45,821 bases of DNA from Hyphomicrobiales bacterium (GCA_039973685.1 JBDWKL010000032.1:1-45821), one strand, 5' to 3'; counted from the stretch's first letter, positions 9,287 through 18,554 are shown. Program-made: numbers and translations. Notes: generated by a model from the sequence alone, not told the origin.

Positions 9287-10450
9287 ATGGTATCAAGGGC
9301 AGACCGATCGCCTATTGCGAACTGGTGGTGGACTATCGACAAACCAATGCTATTTGGTTTGATCGCTTTGATGTTCCTTGGCCTCATCTTGTCGTTTGCG
9401 GCAAGCCCTTCCATTGCGGAGCAACTGGGTCTTGAAAGCTACTTCTTTGTGAAGCGCCATGCGATTTTTGCAATCCCTGCTTTGTTCATGCTGTTGTTTG
9501 TCTCCTTCCTTAATACCAAAATGATCAGACGATTGGCGTTGTTGATGTTTATTGGCGGGCTTATTCTGCTGGTCTATACGCTGTTTGCAGGTGATGTTGT
9601 TAAGGGTTCACGCCGCTGGATTTCGCTGTTTGGCTTTACGGTGCAACCTTCTGAGATCGTCAAACCAGCCTTTGTCATTTTGGTGGCTTGGCTGTTTGCT
9701 GAAAATGCAAAGCGCCCCGATATCCCTGGTAATGTCTTCGCGATTTTATTGCTTGCCGTTTTTGGCGCTGTGCTGGTGGCGCAACCAGATATTGGCCAAA
9801 CTGCCTTGATCACACTCACATGGTGCGTGGTGTTCTTTATGGCTGGATTGTCATGGGTATGGATTGTCGTACTTGGCGGAATGAGCATTGGTGGTATGAC
9901 GGCGGCTTATCTGTTTGTTCCCCATGTAACAGGACGGATTGACCGGTTCTTGAACCCTGAAAGTGGTGATACCTATCAGGTTGATAAAGCGCTTGAGGCG
10001 TTTTTCTCTGGTGGTTGGTTTGGGCGTGGTCCAGGTGAGGGTGTTGTTAAACGCGGCGTGCCTGATAGCCACACAGATTTTATCTTTGCCATTATCGGTG
10101 AAGAGTTCGGCATTATCGCTTGTTTGCTGCTTGCTTTGTTCTTTTTACTGCTTGTTATGCGCGGGCTTTATCTTGGGTTTCGCCAAGAAGATACATTCGT
10201 TCGCTTGGCTGTCGGTGGCTTGATTATTATGTTTGGGATGCAGGCTGGCATCAACATGATGGTGAACCTGCAACTGGCTCCAACCAAAGGCATGACCTTG
10301 CCGTTTATTTCTTATGGCGGTTCTTCATTGCTATCCGTTGCGATTGCCATGGGGATGGTGCTAGGTCTGGCGCGTAAAAAACCGAAGCAATCGCGGATGA
10401 CAATGACACCGCACGTGCCTGATTTGGGCGCGAACCATCAACCTGCTTGA
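9287..10450 (+). CDS. ftsW: Septal peptidoglycan polymerase FtsW (SEDS family)
   Basis: FtsW is the SEDS-family glycosyltransferase that polymerises lipid II at the septum, partnered with FtsI. The 387-aa protein has about ten membrane helices and SEDS signatures including GSRRWISLFGFTVQPSE, the RIDRFLNPESGDTYQ loop, GRGPGEGVVKRGVPDSHTD and the C-terminal PFISYGGSSLL block. The ATG at 9287 is chosen because the GGGGAG ribosome-binding site at 9273-9278 sits about 8 bases before it; GTG 9278 and ATG 9281 overlap or crowd that site. The N-terminal segment VSRADRSPIANWWWTID resembles rhizobial FtsW. Confidence 0.95.
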   Translation: MVSRADRSPIANWWWTIDKPMLFGLIALMFLGLILSFAASPSIAEQLGLESYFFVKRHAIFAIPALFMLLFVSFLNTKMIRRLALLMFIGGLILLVYTLFAGDVVKGSRRWISLFGFTVQPSEIVKPAFVILVAWLFAENAKRPDIPGNVFAILLLAVFGAVLVAQPDIGQTALITLTWCVVFFMAGLSWVWIVVLGGMSIGGMTAAYLFVPHVTGRIDRFLNPESGDTYQVDKALEAFFSGGWFGRGPGEGVVKRGVPDSHTDFIFAIIGEEFGIIACLLLALFFLLLVMRGLYLGFRQEDTFVRLAVGGLIIMFGMQAGINMMVNLQLAPTKGMTLPFISYGGSSLLSVAIAMGMVLGLARKKPKQSRMTMTPHVPDLGANHQPA

Positions 10451-10462
10451 GCGATTTATTAA

Positions 10463-11605
10463 ATGGCGAATACGGATTCAAAACCAAAACGAGCACTTGT
10501 TTGTGCTGGCGGGACAGGCGGCCATCTTTTCCCCGCCCATGCGCTGGCTAGCGAGCTGACGCGCCGTGGCTATGATGTGCATCTTGTGTCAGATGCGCGC
10601 ACCGAGCGCTTTGCAAAAGACTTCCCCTGTGTTGAACGCCACACCATAAAATCGGCAACTCTTTCGGGCCGAAACCCGATCCAGCTTTTGAAGGCATTTT
10701 ATTCGCTTTTTGCAGGTTATTTGTCTGCTCGCCGTTTGATGGGCAAAGTCCAACCAGACGTAGTGATTGGCTTTGGTGGCTATCCAACGGTGCCGCCACT
10801 ACTGGCAGCTTCCACGAAGGGTTATCCGACGATGATCCATGAAGCGAATGCGGTTTTGGGTCGGGCGAATAAGTTTTTGAGCGACAAGGTAATGGCGGTC
10901 GCTCTTGGACTTCCCCTCATTGGCAAGACACCTTGGCGGTTTTTCTACACAGGAAACCCTGTGCGAGATGATGCCCTTATTGCGGCTGAAAAAGCCTATG
11001 CCCCATCCAACGAAGGCGAAACCTTTTGTCTAACGGTGTTTGGCGGGAGCCAAGGGGCGCAGGTTTTCTCAACCGTTGTTTTAAAAGCCATCGCCCAATT
11101 GCCTGAACCATTGCGCAAGCGTTTAAAGGTTGTCCAACAAGCAAGAGCTGAAGACCAAGACGCTGTTAAAAAGGCTTATGAAATGATGGAAGTGCCAGCA
11201 GACGTGGCACCCTTCTTTGAAAATATGGTTGGGCACATTGGTGATAGTCATTTGGTGATTTGTCGCTCTGGCGCTTCAACCACGGCGGAGCTTGCCGTGA
11301 TCGGTCGTCCTGCCATTCTTGTGCCTTACCCTCATGCGCTTGACCATGACCAAGCAGCTAATGCTGCCGCATTGGTTGAAAATGGTGGCGGCTGGGTTAA
11401 GAAGCAAGACGGCTTTAGCGCTGAATGGCTGGCGGAAGAATTGCAGCGGATGATGGAAGATGCGTCTGTGCTTGAAACAGCAGCGCGCAATGCTAAAGAA
11501 CAAGGCCGCCCTGATGCGGCACAACGATTGGCCAATGCGGCTCATGCCCTTGCCAATCGCCAAGAATTAACTCAAGAACTCGTTGATCAACCTTCGGAGA
11601 CGTAA
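10463..11605 (+). CDS. murG: Lipid II synthase MurG (GlcNAc transferase)
   Basis: MurG adds GlcNAc from UDP-GlcNAc to lipid I, giving lipid II at the inner face of the membrane. This GT28-family protein of 380 aa has the first glycine loop [11 protein letters not shown] (residues 15-25), the second GGYPTVPP and the [11 protein letters not shown] block, VFGGSQGAQ at the start of the C-terminal Rossmann domain, and the donor-binding [31 protein letters not shown] region. No obvious strong ribosome-binding site precedes the ATG, 12 bases after ftsW. All substrate-contacting motifs look intact. Confidence 0.96.
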   Translation: MANTDSKPKRALVCAGGTGGHLFPAHALASELTRRGYDVHLVSDARTERFAKDFPCVERHTIKSATLSGRNPIQLLKAFYSLFAGYLSARRLMGKVQPDVVIGFGGYPTVPPLLAASTKGYPTMIHEANAVLGRANKFLSDKVMAVALGLPLIGKTPWRFFYTGNPVRDDALIAAEKAYAPSNEGETFCLTVFGGSQGAQVFSTVVLKAIAQLPEPLRKRLKVVQQARAEDQDAVKKAYEMMEVPADVAPFFENMVGHIGDSHLVICRSGASTTAELAVIGRPAILVPYPHALDHDQAANAAALVENGGGWVKKQDGFSAEWLAEELQRMMEDASVLETAARNAKEQGRPDAAQRLANAAHALANRQELTQELVDQPSET

Positions 11606-11610
11606 CACCC

Positions 11611-13020
11611 ATGAAAATGCCTCAAAATATTGGACCGGTTCATTTTGTCGGTATTGGCGGTATTGGCATGAGCGGCATTGCCGAAGTGCTGCAAACTTTG
11701 GGCTATACCGTTCAAGGTTCTGACATGTCAGACAGCGCTAATGTGCAACGCCTTCGTAAAAAAGGCATCACCGTAAATATCGGCCATAATGCAGATAATC
11801 TGGGTGAGGCTGAAGTGATCGTTGTCTCTTCTGCGATTAAAGCAGACAACCCTGAGCTAATGGCAGCGCGCGAGCGGGTGCTTCCTGTTGTGCGCCGTGC
11901 TGAAATGCTGGCCGAGCTGATGCGCTTTAAATCTGCAATCGCCGTTGGCGGTACGCATGGCAAAACAACAACCACGTCGATGGTCGCGGCTTTGTTAGAA
12001 GCAGGCCAAAAAGACCCGACAGTTATCAATGGCGGCATCATCAATGCTTACGGCACCAATGCCCGCATGGGTGATGGCGACTGGATGGTGGTGGAAGCCG
12101 ACGAATCTGATGGCACCTTCGTGAAACTGCCTGCTGATGTGGCCATCGTTACGAATATGGACCCAGAGCACCTTGACCATTACGGCACCTTTGATGCCGT
12201 CAAAGAAGCCTTTCAGCGGTTTGTTGAAAATGTGCCGTTTTATGGGTTTTCGGTGATGTGTATTGACCATCCAGAGGTGCAACGCCTTGTTGGTCAAATC
12301 GAAGATCGTCGTATCATCACTTATGGTGAGAACCCGCAAGCTGATGTGCGTTTTGAAGACATTCGTGCGGAAGGCGGATCAACCCGCTTTAGCGTGGTCA
12401 TCCATAATCGTCGTACGGATGATGTGGAAGAAATTTCTAACCTTCTGCTACCGATGCCCGGCCACCACAATGTATCCAACGCAACGGCGGCTATTGCTGT
12501 TGCGTCAGCTCTTGGGGTTGGCAGTGATGAAATCCGTGACGGTCTTGCAAGCTTCTCTGGTGTGAAGCGTCGCTTCACGCATACGGGGTCTTGGAAGGGT
12601 GTTGAGATATTCGATGACTACGGCCATCACCCTGTTGAAATTGCAAGCGTCTTGAAAGCGGCACGTTCTGCGGCGCAAGGCAAAGTCGTCGCTGTGGTTC
12701 AACCGCACCGCTATACGCGCCTTCAAAGCCTATTCGATGATTTCTGCACATGCTTCAATGATGCGGACACCGTGATTGTCGCCCCCGTTTATGAAGCGGG
12801 TGAAAGCCACATCGAAGGCGCTGATCGTGACAGTCTCGCGGATGGTTTGCGCCAGCGTGGGCACCGCAATGTTGTTGTAACGGAAGGCCCATCTGATTTG
12901 GCCGCAATCGTTGCAGAAGAAGCTTCCGCCGGTGACTATGTGATGTGCCTTGGCGCGGGTAATATTACGGCATGGGCGAACGCTTTGCCGGATGAGCTTG
13001 CCGCACTTGGCGACGGCTAA
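11611..13020 (+). CDS. murC: UDP-N-acetylmuramate:L-alanine ligase MurC
   Basis: MurC adds L-alanine to UDP-MurNAc, the first peptide step of precursor synthesis. The 469-aa protein starts with the nucleotide-binding [15 protein letters not shown] loop, has the ATP loop [10 protein letters not shown] with K118, the [11 protein letters not shown] block and [11 protein letters not shown] in the central domain, and [11 protein letters not shown] and QPHRYTR in the C-terminal domain. The order is textbook MurC. A GGAG lies about 11 bases before the ATG. It follows murG by 5 bases. Confidence 0.97.
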   Translation: MKMPQNIGPVHFVGIGGIGMSGIAEVLQTLGYTVQGSDMSDSANVQRLRKKGITVNIGHNADNLGEAEVIVVSSAIKADNPELMAARERVLPVVRRAEMLAELMRFKSAIAVGGTHGKTTTTSMVAALLEAGQKDPTVINGGIINAYGTNARMGDGDWMVVEADESDGTFVKLPADVAIVTNMDPEHLDHYGTFDAVKEAFQRFVENVPFYGFSVMCIDHPEVQRLVGQIEDRRIITYGENPQADVRFEDIRAEGGSTRFSVVIHNRRTDDVEEISNLLLPMPGHHNVSNATAAIAVASALGVGSDEIRDGLASFSGVKRRFTHTGSWKGVEIFDDYGHHPVEIASVLKAARSAAQGKVVAVVQPHRYTRLQSLFDDFCTCFNDADTVIVAPVYEAGESHIEGADRDSLADGLRQRGHRNVVVTEGPSDLAAIVAEEASAGDYVMCLGAGNITAWANALPDELAALGDG

Positions 13021-13032
13021 AGGGAGACGCAA

Positions 13033-13986
13033 ATGGCTTTTGCCGATTTATTGCCTGAGCTTGAGCCTTGGGTCTCCAAAGTGCGTGGTCGCTTAAGTGC
13101 GAATGCTGATTTGAGCAAGGTGACATGGTTCCGCGTGGGTGGTTCGGCGCAATTGCTGTTTCAACCAGCGGATGAAGAAGACCTCCAGCTATTTTTGACG
13201 AACCTACCGCAAGAAATTCCCGTTATGGTAATTGGCGTTGGCTCCAATTTGCTGGTGCGTGATGGCGGTATTGAAGGTGTGGTTATTCGCCTTTCCGCCA
13301 AAGGCTTTGGTGGGATGGAACGTGATGGCGACACGGCCATTCGTGTGGGTGCCGCCAGCCAAGACAAGCGCGTTGCAGCCTTCGCCCTTGAATGCGGGCT
13401 TGATGGTTTTGCCTTTTATCACGGCATACCGGGCGGCATTGGCGGTGCACTTCGCATGAACGCGGGCGCCAACGGTACGGAGACGAAAGACTGCGTTAAA
13501 GAGATTGTCGCGATTGACCGCAAGGGCGAGCGTCATGTCTTGAGTAATAAAGATATGGGTTACGCCTATCGCCATTCAGACGCGGCGGCAGATTTGATAT
13601 TCACCGAAGCAGTCTACCAAGGAACGCCCGCTGACAAAGCCGCCATCCAAGAACAAATGGACGCCGTACAACATCACCGCGAAACCGTTCAACCTGTGAA
13701 AGAAAAGACGGGCGGTTCAACCTTCAAAAACCCTGAAGGCAGTAGCGCATGGAAAGAAGTCGATGCCGCAGGCTGTCGTGGGCTTATGGTGGGTGGCGCT
13801 CAAATGAGCGAGCTGCATTGCAATTTCATGATCAACACAGGCGGTGCGACGGCGACTGACCTTGAGACACTAGGCGAGACGGTGCGGGCGCGGGTGTTGG
13901 AGAATTCTGGGATTAAGCTTCACTGGGAAATCAAGCGGCTTGGCGTTTGGCCTGATGGTGTGCAGATTTCGGAGTTTATGGGGTAG
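13033..13986 (+). CDS. murB: UDP-N-acetylenolpyruvoylglucosamine reductase MurB
   Basis: MurB is the FAD enzyme that reduces UDP-GlcNAc-enolpyruvate to UDP-MurNAc with NADPH. The 317-aa sequence shows WFRVGG, the FAD-binding [14 protein letters not shown] block, the [16 protein letters not shown] pyrophosphate loop, R180 in YAYRHSD, the catalytic serine S229 in GGSTFKNP, and the likely catalytic glutamate E299 in HWEIKRLG. An AGGGAG ribosome-binding site sits 6 bases before the ATG. It is the last gene of the first dcw block; ddl, its usual neighbour in related genomes, begins about 5.6 kb further on. Confidence 0.96.
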   Translation: MAFADLLPELEPWVSKVRGRLSANADLSKVTWFRVGGSAQLLFQPADEEDLQLFLTNLPQEIPVMVIGVGSNLLVRDGGIEGVVIRLSAKGFGGMERDGDTAIRVGAASQDKRVAAFALECGLDGFAFYHGIPGGIGGALRMNAGANGTETKDCVKEIVAIDRKGERHVLSNKDMGYAYRHSDAAADLIFTEAVYQGTPADKAAIQEQMDAVQHHRETVQPVKEKTGGSTFKNPEGSSAWKEVDAAGCRGLMVGGAQMSELHCNFMINTGGATATDLETLGETVRARVLENSGIKLHWEIKRLGVWPDGVQISEFMG

Positions 13987-14116
13987 GGGTGTTTGTTGTG
14001 GGTGGTTCGCCTGTCTGGTGATGATCATCGAGCATCCGCTTTGAGCCCAATGTTGCGATTTCTCTTACATAAGTCTAAGGGCAGCAGGGTGCCAGGAGCG
14101 GACATCGGATACTTGA

Positions 14117-14731
14117 CTAGAAGACGGCATCTGCTGATCGACAAATCATATAACCGCCATGCAGTCTAACTATCAATCGATCATCCTCTTTGGTCAGATG
14201 TTCTATTTTAGAGTGACGTACTCCTTGTCGCTCTAACTCGGTTACAACTTGTTCACAAACTGGTTTAGGGCCACTACAAATTTGATAACTTGAAGTAGAG
14301 GTTATCTTACCAAAATCTTTGATTGTGGGCATGTTTAAAAAATCACTTAATTCGTAGGGACAGTTTGATGTGACAAGAAAGTGGTCAACGACTTCAAGAA
14401 TGGCAAACTTATCATCTAAAGGTGCACTGCAATATACGGTAAGGTCACTACAAGCCGTCCATAACGTTTTGCTCATTGGTTCTATAGTGAAATCATCTAA
14501 GTCTTCACAAAAATCATCGCCTTCAAACCAACTTTCCGGTATTCTAAATTCGTCAATCTCATTAAACTGGAAACTTATCTCTGCATCGTTGTTCCCGTCA
14601 GGCTCTTCGAGCCACCATGGATATCCGCTTAGATGGATAACACCACTACGATCACGAAATTCAGTGCTTTGTATTTTCGCTGGATGACAAATCTGTCGAT
14701 TTTTTAATAGATCAATCAGTTCCAATTGCAT
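14117..14731 (-). CDS. Orphan acidic protein of unknown function
   Basis: I do not recognise this protein. It is about 204 aa, strongly acidic in its first half (clusters such as FEGDDFCEDLDDF), with no signal peptide or membrane helix and five to six cysteines. The second half has alternating hydrophobic stretches ending in RLIVRLHGGYMICRS. The DNA is AT-richer than murB next door, and it is alone on the - strand inside the interrupted dcw cluster, which suggests recent acquisition. Start choice is open: ATG at 14731 is used, with GTG at 14740 and TTG at 14743 in frame. Small acidic orphan proteins of this kind include immunity proteins, but nothing here proves that role. Confidence 0.6.
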   Translation of the reverse strand: MQLELIDLLKNRQICHPAKIQSTEFRDRSGVIHLSGYPWWLEEPDGNNDAEISFQFNEIDEFRIPESWFEGDDFCEDLDDFTIEPMSKTLWTACSDLTVYCSAPLDDKFAILEVVDHFLVTSNCPYELSDFLNMPTIKDFGKITSTSSYQICSGPKPVCEQVVTELERQGVRHSKIEHLTKEDDRLIVRLHGGYMICRSADAVF

Positions 14732-14743
14732 GAGTGTCACCAA

Positions 14744-14940
14744 TTTAAGAAGATAATTTATTCATTAGTATTTACTCAAAAATAATTAAACTTTCTTTAG
14801 TTGGGTTTTCCAAGCTAGGAATTTAGAATTACATAAATTACGTGTTTGCTCTGGGGCAGCAGCAGTTAGACAGATATTCTAATATGGTCGCAAAGTCCGC
14901 AAAGCCGACCTTAACTTCCACGCCATTCGCCCAAGCCCCG
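14744..14940. other. Non-coding spacer between orphan gene and ankyrin remnant
   Basis: This stretch is AT-rich near the orphan gene start (14745-14830), fitting a promoter for that - strand gene, though no clear -35/-10 pair stands out. The remainder (14840-14940) has no recognisable gene or repeat. The longest + frame that crosses into the ankyrin remnant is antisense to it and is not considered coding. Confidence 0.4.
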
Positions 14941-15150
14941 TCACTCACCCATCTCCAAAATCTTCACCATCGCCTCATAGCCCCGCGAATTCGCAAGGTC
15001 CAACGGCGTTCTGGCAAACTTATCTGCGAGCGTTTTGCTTGCACCTGCGTTTACCAGTGCTTGGGCTGTTTTTTGGTGATTTTCGCCACCATCACCCAGC
15101 ACCACGCTTTCAATCAGCGCTGTCCAGTGAAGGTTGTTGACGTGTTCGGG
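14941..15150 (-). pseudogene. Truncated copy of the 3' end of the downstream ankyrin gene
   Basis: Positions 14953-15149 match 15681-15877, the last coding part of the ankyrin gene, at roughly 90% by eye without gaps. The copy stays open on the - strand and would read EHVNNLHWTALIESVVLGDG and onward to a TGA at 14941-14943, but it lacks the signal peptide, the first ankyrin repeats and any start codon. Homology ends within a few bases of the stop codon. Upstream on the same strand it runs directly into the end of the 93-aa orphan gene, in the same frame after that gene's stop. It is best read as a displaced gene end. Confidence 0.85.
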
Positions 15151-15183
15151 CCTCGAATGAGTTAATAAGATGGTTTCTGCGCA

Positions 15184-15465
15184 TTAATTCCATTCGCCAG
15201 AGACTTTTGCGAAGCGGACCAGTTGATAAATCCCAATATTTTTATGCGATAATTCTCGAATGACATCAGGGGCCATCTGAATTGGCATGATCAATTCGTA
15301 TCCGTGATCTAATGATGATATCAAATGCAGTCGATCTGCGCCAAATAACTCCTTTATTGTATTCAATGCCATATCCTCAAATTCACCGACTTCCAGATAG
15401 AATTTGTATAGGGAACGGGAATAATCTCTTGGTGTATTGAGCTTTGCAATGTCTTCGGAGTCCAT
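15184..15465 (-). CDS. Orphan 93-aa protein of unknown function
   Basis: I do not recognise this small soluble protein. It starts at an ATG (CAT at 15463-15465) and has mixed acidic and hydrophobic content, with a helical-looking N-terminal half and the segment HGYELIMPIQMAPDVIREL. There is no signal peptide, membrane helix or cysteine motif. The DNA is AT-richer than the flanking ankyrin sequences. It is the only gene between the intact ankyrin gene and the displaced copy of that gene's 3' end, so it is the cargo of that arrangement. About 200 bases upstream are non-coding and could hold its promoter. Confidence 0.6.
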   Translation of the reverse strand: MDSEDIAKLNTPRDYSRSLYKFYLEVGEFEDMALNTIKELFGADRLHLISSLDHGYELIMPIQMAPDVIRELSHKNIGIYQLVRFAKVSGEWN

Positions 15466-15674
15466 TTGTGTATCCCGTCTAAATTCAACTTGGTCTTGAA
15501 AATATAGGCATAGAAAATGTCAAAAATAATATTGCCGTCTACCTAAATAGGAGTCCACTTTGTAATCATTGGTGCAACAGCGCCTAAAGCCTGATTTGTC
15601 CGCGGAGTTGCCTCCAATTATTTTTGTCTGAAGTTTTTGAAATCGTTGAATTCGTTAAGTCGTGGCTAGTTCGG

Positions 15675-16376
15675 TTATTCCTCCAAAATCTTCACCATTG
15701 CCTCATACCCCCGAGACTTCGCAAGGTCTAACGGGGTTCTTCCAAACTGATCTGCGAGCGTTTTGCTTGCGCCTGCGTCTACCAATGCTTGGGCCGTCTT
15801 TTGGTGGTCTTCGCCGCCATCACCCAGCACCACGCTTTCAATCAGCGCTGTCCAGTGGAGGTTGTTGACGTGGTCGAGCGGTGCGCCTGCTTTTATCAAA
15901 GTTTGCACCACCTCAAAATGCCCGAGGTGGGCCGCGGCGATGAGGGCTGTGCCGTCGTAAACGCTGGTGACGTTGGTTGATTTATTGCCAAGCTCTAGCG
16001 CCACTTTCATGGTTTCAAGATCATCGGCTACAGCGGCGATTGTGACGACGTCATAAACATCAATTTCTAGCGCGTTCATATCGGCACCCGCTTTTGCAAG
16101 GCTGCGCATGATGGCGCGGTTGCCAGCGTATCCTGCAATGTGAAAGGCGGTTCGATCACGGCGATCAGTTTGTTCGAGATCAGCACCGGCTTTGATGAGT
16201 TTTTCAAGCTCCGCCACATTGCCTTCGTGGGCTGCTTTTAACAAACCCTCGTAAGCGGCGATTTCTTTTGGCCTTGGTGCAATTTGTGCTTGGCTTGAAA
16301 GGGGTGACAAAATCACCCCAATCATTGTTGCAAAAGCGATTGCCAGAAATTGGATATTTCTATTGGCAAGCTTCAT
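15675..16376 (-). CDS. Secreted ankyrin-repeat protein
   Basis: The 233-aa protein begins with a Sec-type signal peptide (charged start, hydrophobic core, SSQAQ cleavage region near residue 30) and then has about five ankyrin repeats; GTALIAAAHLGHFEVVQTLIKAGA and FGRTPLDLAKSRGYEAMVKIL are the clearest. Ankyrin repeats mediate protein contacts; a periplasmic location is inferred from the signal. Its ATG overlaps the cysK stop (TAATG), so it is probably translated by coupling with cysK. Periplasmic ankyrin proteins next to redox or oxidative-stress genes are known in Proteobacteria, but no specific partner can be read here. Its 3' end is duplicated downstream. Confidence 0.88.
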   Translation of the reverse strand: MKLANRNIQFLAIAFATMIGVILSPLSSQAQIAPRPKEIAAYEGLLKAAHEGNVAELEKLIKAGADLEQTDRRDRTAFHIAGYAGNRAIMRSLAKAGADMNALEIDVYDVVTIAAVADDLETMKVALELGNKSTNVTSVYDGTALIAAAHLGHFEVVQTLIKAGAPLDHVNNLHWTALIESVVLGDGGEDHQKTAQALVDAGASKTLADQFGRTPLDLAKSRGYEAMVKILEE

Positions 16377-17353
16377 TATTCGCCCAACCCTTCAAAGAGT
16401 ACGGTTGACAAATAACGCTCCGCGAATGAAGCGGCAATGACGACGACGCGCTTGCCAGCCATCTCAGGGCGGGCGGCAACTGTTAGGCCTGCGTAAATTG
16501 CAGCGCCTGATGAAATGCCAACAGGTAGGCCTTCCGTTGCAGCGACTTTGCGAGCTGTATCGAAGGCTGTTTCATTGTCCACTTGGATAACCTCATCCAT
16601 ATTTGTGGTGTCCATATTGTCTGGAACGAAACCAGCGCCGATCCCTTGGATCATGTGAGGGCCGGGGTTGCCACCTGACAAAATTGGGCTTGCGGTCGGC
16701 TCAACAGCGATCATTTTGATTTCTGGTTTGCGCTCTTTCAATACCTGCGCCAAGCCTGTGAACGTGCCGCCTGTGCCAACGCCTGCAATGATCACATCCA
16801 CGTCGCCGCCTGTGTCGTGCCAAATTTCTTCAGCCGTTGTTATACGGTGAATTTCTGGGTTGGCAGGGTTTGAGAATTGGCTTGGCATGACCGCGCCATC
16901 AATTTCTTCCAAAAGCTCTTGTGCCTTAGCAATGGAGCCGCCCATGCCTTTTTCTTTTGGCGTCAAGACCAGTTCAGCGCCAAGAAGGGCAACCATCTTG
17001 CGGCGTTCAATTGACATGGATTCTGGCATGGTGAGGATCAAACGATAACCACGGGCGGCAGCAGCAAAGGCGAGCGCGATGCCTGTGTTGCCTGAGGTTG
17101 GTTCCACAAGGGTGGTGCCTTCTTTAATCTTGCCCTGTTTTTCAAGATCCAAGATCATGTTCACGCCGATGCGGTCTTTTACGCTGGCGAGCGGGTTGAA
17201 GAATTCACATTTGACCACAATGTCGGCCACAGCGTTTGTTTCTTTGGCGAGCGCTGGAATACGCACAAGCGGGGTGTTTCCGATTGTTTCTAAAACGCTG
17301 TCATAAATGCGCCCTCTTAGGGGCTTGTCGAAATTAACGTCAGACTTGGTCAT
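16376..17353 (-). CDS. cysK: Cysteine synthase A (O-acetylserine sulfhydrylase)
   Basis: This PLP enzyme makes L-cysteine from O-acetylserine and sulfide in the cytoplasm. K59 in [11 protein letters not shown] is the PLP lysine, the PTSGNTG loop (residues 85-91) binds the substrate carboxylate, and [11 protein letters not shown] is the PLP phosphate loop; PVGISSGAA completes the family pattern. The 325-aa length is normal. An AAAGGA ribosome-binding site precedes the ATG. It is transcribed divergently from the riboswitch-hupE unit and runs into the ankyrin gene with a one-base stop/start overlap. CysK is more likely than CysM from the overall sequence pattern. Confidence 0.93.
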   Translation of the reverse strand: MTKSDVNFDKPLRGRIYDSVLETIGNTPLVRIPALAKETNAVADIVVKCEFFNPLASVKDRIGVNMILDLEKQGKIKEGTTLVEPTSGNTGIALAFAAAARGYRLILTMPESMSIERRKMVALLGAELVLTPKEKGMGGSIAKAQELLEEIDGAVMPSQFSNPANPEIHRITTAEEIWHDTGGDVDVIIAGVGTGGTFTGLAQVLKERKPEIKMIAVEPTASPILSGGNPGPHMIQGIGAGFVPDNMDTTNMDEVIQVDNETAFDTARKVAATEGLPVGISSGAAIYAGLTVAARPEMAGKRVVVIAASFAERYLSTVLFEGLGE

Positions 17354-17488
17354 GTGTTTTCCTTTGAAGGTCTTGGAGGATTTGCTGATCTAGAGTTTGG
17401 CCATTGTTGCCTGCCATTTCCAGCAATAATTGTCCTGTATTTAGGTATGTGTGAAGTAAGATGTTCCAAAAAACATTATTCGCGTCGT

Positions 17489-17513
17489 ATTTACCATTGA
17501 CGTTGTGGTAAAT
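17489..17513. promoter_or_regulatory. Perfect inverted repeat, candidate operator between cysK and hupE
   Basis: ATTTACCA (17489-17496) and TGGTAAAT (17506-17513) are exact reverse complements around the 9-base centre TTGACGTTG. The TTGACG at 17497-17502 could be a -35 element for the riboswitch transcript, which would start shortly after; no convincing -10 box is seen at the expected distance. Position between divergent promoters and the dyad symmetry fit a dimeric repressor or activator site. I do not recognise the motif as belonging to a named regulator. Confidence 0.45.
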
Positions 17514-17532
17514 TTCGCGGCACTAATAGTTT

Positions 17533-17725
17533 ATTCGGTTCCCCTTTGAGTGCGAAGCATGGGGATCAAATGGGAATGAAGAAGAGGTGACCCAAGTCGG
17601 GGCCTTACACTTCAGCCGCCCCCGCGACTGTAAGCGGAGAGCATTTATCAAACACCACTGGCGACGTTTAGCTGGGAAGGAGATGAATTGCTTTGACCCG
17701 TGAGCCAGGAGACCAGCCGGATATG
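17533..17725 (+). ncRNA. Cobalamin (adenosylcobalamin) riboswitch
   Basis: The leader contains the conserved cobalamin aptamer in order: GGGAATGAAGAAGAGGTG near 17573, then GCCGCCCCCGCGACTGTAAG and CGGAGAGC, CCACTGGCGACG, CTGGGAAGG, and the B12 box GAGCCAGGAGACCAGCCGG at 17702-17720. These match the core of the Rfam cobalamin family closely. The ends given are approximate because the closing stem was not folded. It precedes a HupE/UreJ transporter gene, so binding of the coenzyme is expected to lower transporter production. Such placement is known from comparative genomics for cobalt and corrinoid uptake genes. Confidence 0.95.
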
Positions 17726-17756
17726 GCCTTTAAACGATACTCATTTGAGTGTGGTG

Positions 17757-17862
17757 AAGGGGCAACCTTTAAACAACGGACGGGGTGTTCCGGTGGAAGG
17801 CTGAGAATTAATCTCACTTTCTGGCGCCAGCCCCTCTTCATAGCGACTTTCTGAAGGGGAAA
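17757..17862 (+). promoter_or_regulatory. Expression platform with likely ribosome-binding-site sequestration
   Basis: Between the B12 box and hupE, CCCCTCTTC (17831-17839) can pair with GAAGGGG (17853-17859), the ribosome-binding site 6 bases before the ATG, leaving a small bulge. Upstream GGGG runs (17759-17762 and 17782-17785) could compete for the same CCCC and release the site. There is no stem followed by a T-run here, so control at translation initiation is more likely than termination. The pairing was found by eye only. Confidence 0.5.
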
Positions 17863-17865
17863 CTT

Positions 17866-18516
17866 ATGAAACGAATTCTATCTGCTGCGGCACTTGCCGT
17901 TATCGCGACGCCAGCTTTGGCGCACCACCCACTTGCGGGACAACCTATGGAAACGTTTGCCGATGGCCTGCTTTCAGGTATTGGGCATCCGCTTTTGGGT
18001 TTTGACCATTTATTCTTTGTTGTGGCTGTCGGCCTTGCTGCAGCATACACGGGCTTTCAACGCTCAGCACCTGCCGCTTACATTGTCGCAATGGCAATCG
18101 GTTGTTTGATGATGAGCTTCGGCACTGATTTGCCGGTTAAAGAAACAATCATCGCGCTATCACTCTTGATTGTTGGCGGCATTGTTGCTTCTGGCCGTGC
18201 GCTTAATCTTATTCCAGCGCTGGTTCTTTTCGCAGGCTTTGGCCTTTTCCACGGTTCTGCCTTTGGCGATTCCATTGCTTCGCAAGAAGCTGGTGTCGGC
18301 GGTGTTGTTCTGATCGGTTATCTGATCGGCCTTGCTGTCCTTCAATACGCAATTGCAATGGCGTCAGCTTACGCGATTAGAACCGTCTTCGGTGCAACTG
18401 AAGCAACAGCGGCAAATGCCCGTGTTGCTGGCGCAATTGTTGCCGGTATCGGTGTGTTCTTGACTTTGGAAGTTGTTGAAGGTGCAGCCTTTGCAGCGCT
18501 CGGCCTCGGCGCTTAA
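17866..18516 (+). CDS. hupE: HupE/UreJ-family metal transporter (probable cobalt uptake)
   Basis: The 216-aa protein has a cleavable-looking signal (residues 1-19, ending PALAHH), followed by the family hallmark HPLLGFDHLFFVVAVG and about six membrane helices; FGLFHGSAFGD is a second conserved His-containing block. HupE/UreJ proteins import nickel or cobalt across the inner membrane. Control by a cobalamin riboswitch points to cobalt here, because cobalt is the centre of B12; no hydrogenase or urease genes that would need nickel are nearby. An AGGGG ribosome-binding site precedes the ATG. Monocistronic, closed by a terminator. Confidence 0.9.
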   Translation: MKRILSAAALAVIATPALAHHPLAGQPMETFADGLLSGIGHPLLGFDHLFFVVAVGLAAAYTGFQRSAPAAYIVAMAIGCLMMSFGTDLPVKETIIALSLLIVGGIVASGRALNLIPALVLFAGFGLFHGSAFGDSIASQEAGVGGVVLIGYLIGLAVLQYAIAMASAYAIRTVFGATEATAANARVAGAIVAGIGVFLTLEVVEGAAFAALGLGA

Positions 18517-18554
18517 AGACTGTTCGCCTATTTAGGCACCCAATATGAAGATTT

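Noticed and set aside
14842-15165. A 107-codon + strand frame
   Set aside because: It is antisense to the ankyrin remnant, where the - strand reading matches the intact ankyrin protein residue by residue.
15662-15980. Short + strand frames in the ankyrin gene
   Set aside because: They are shadows of the - strand ankyrin gene, with no ribosome-binding site.
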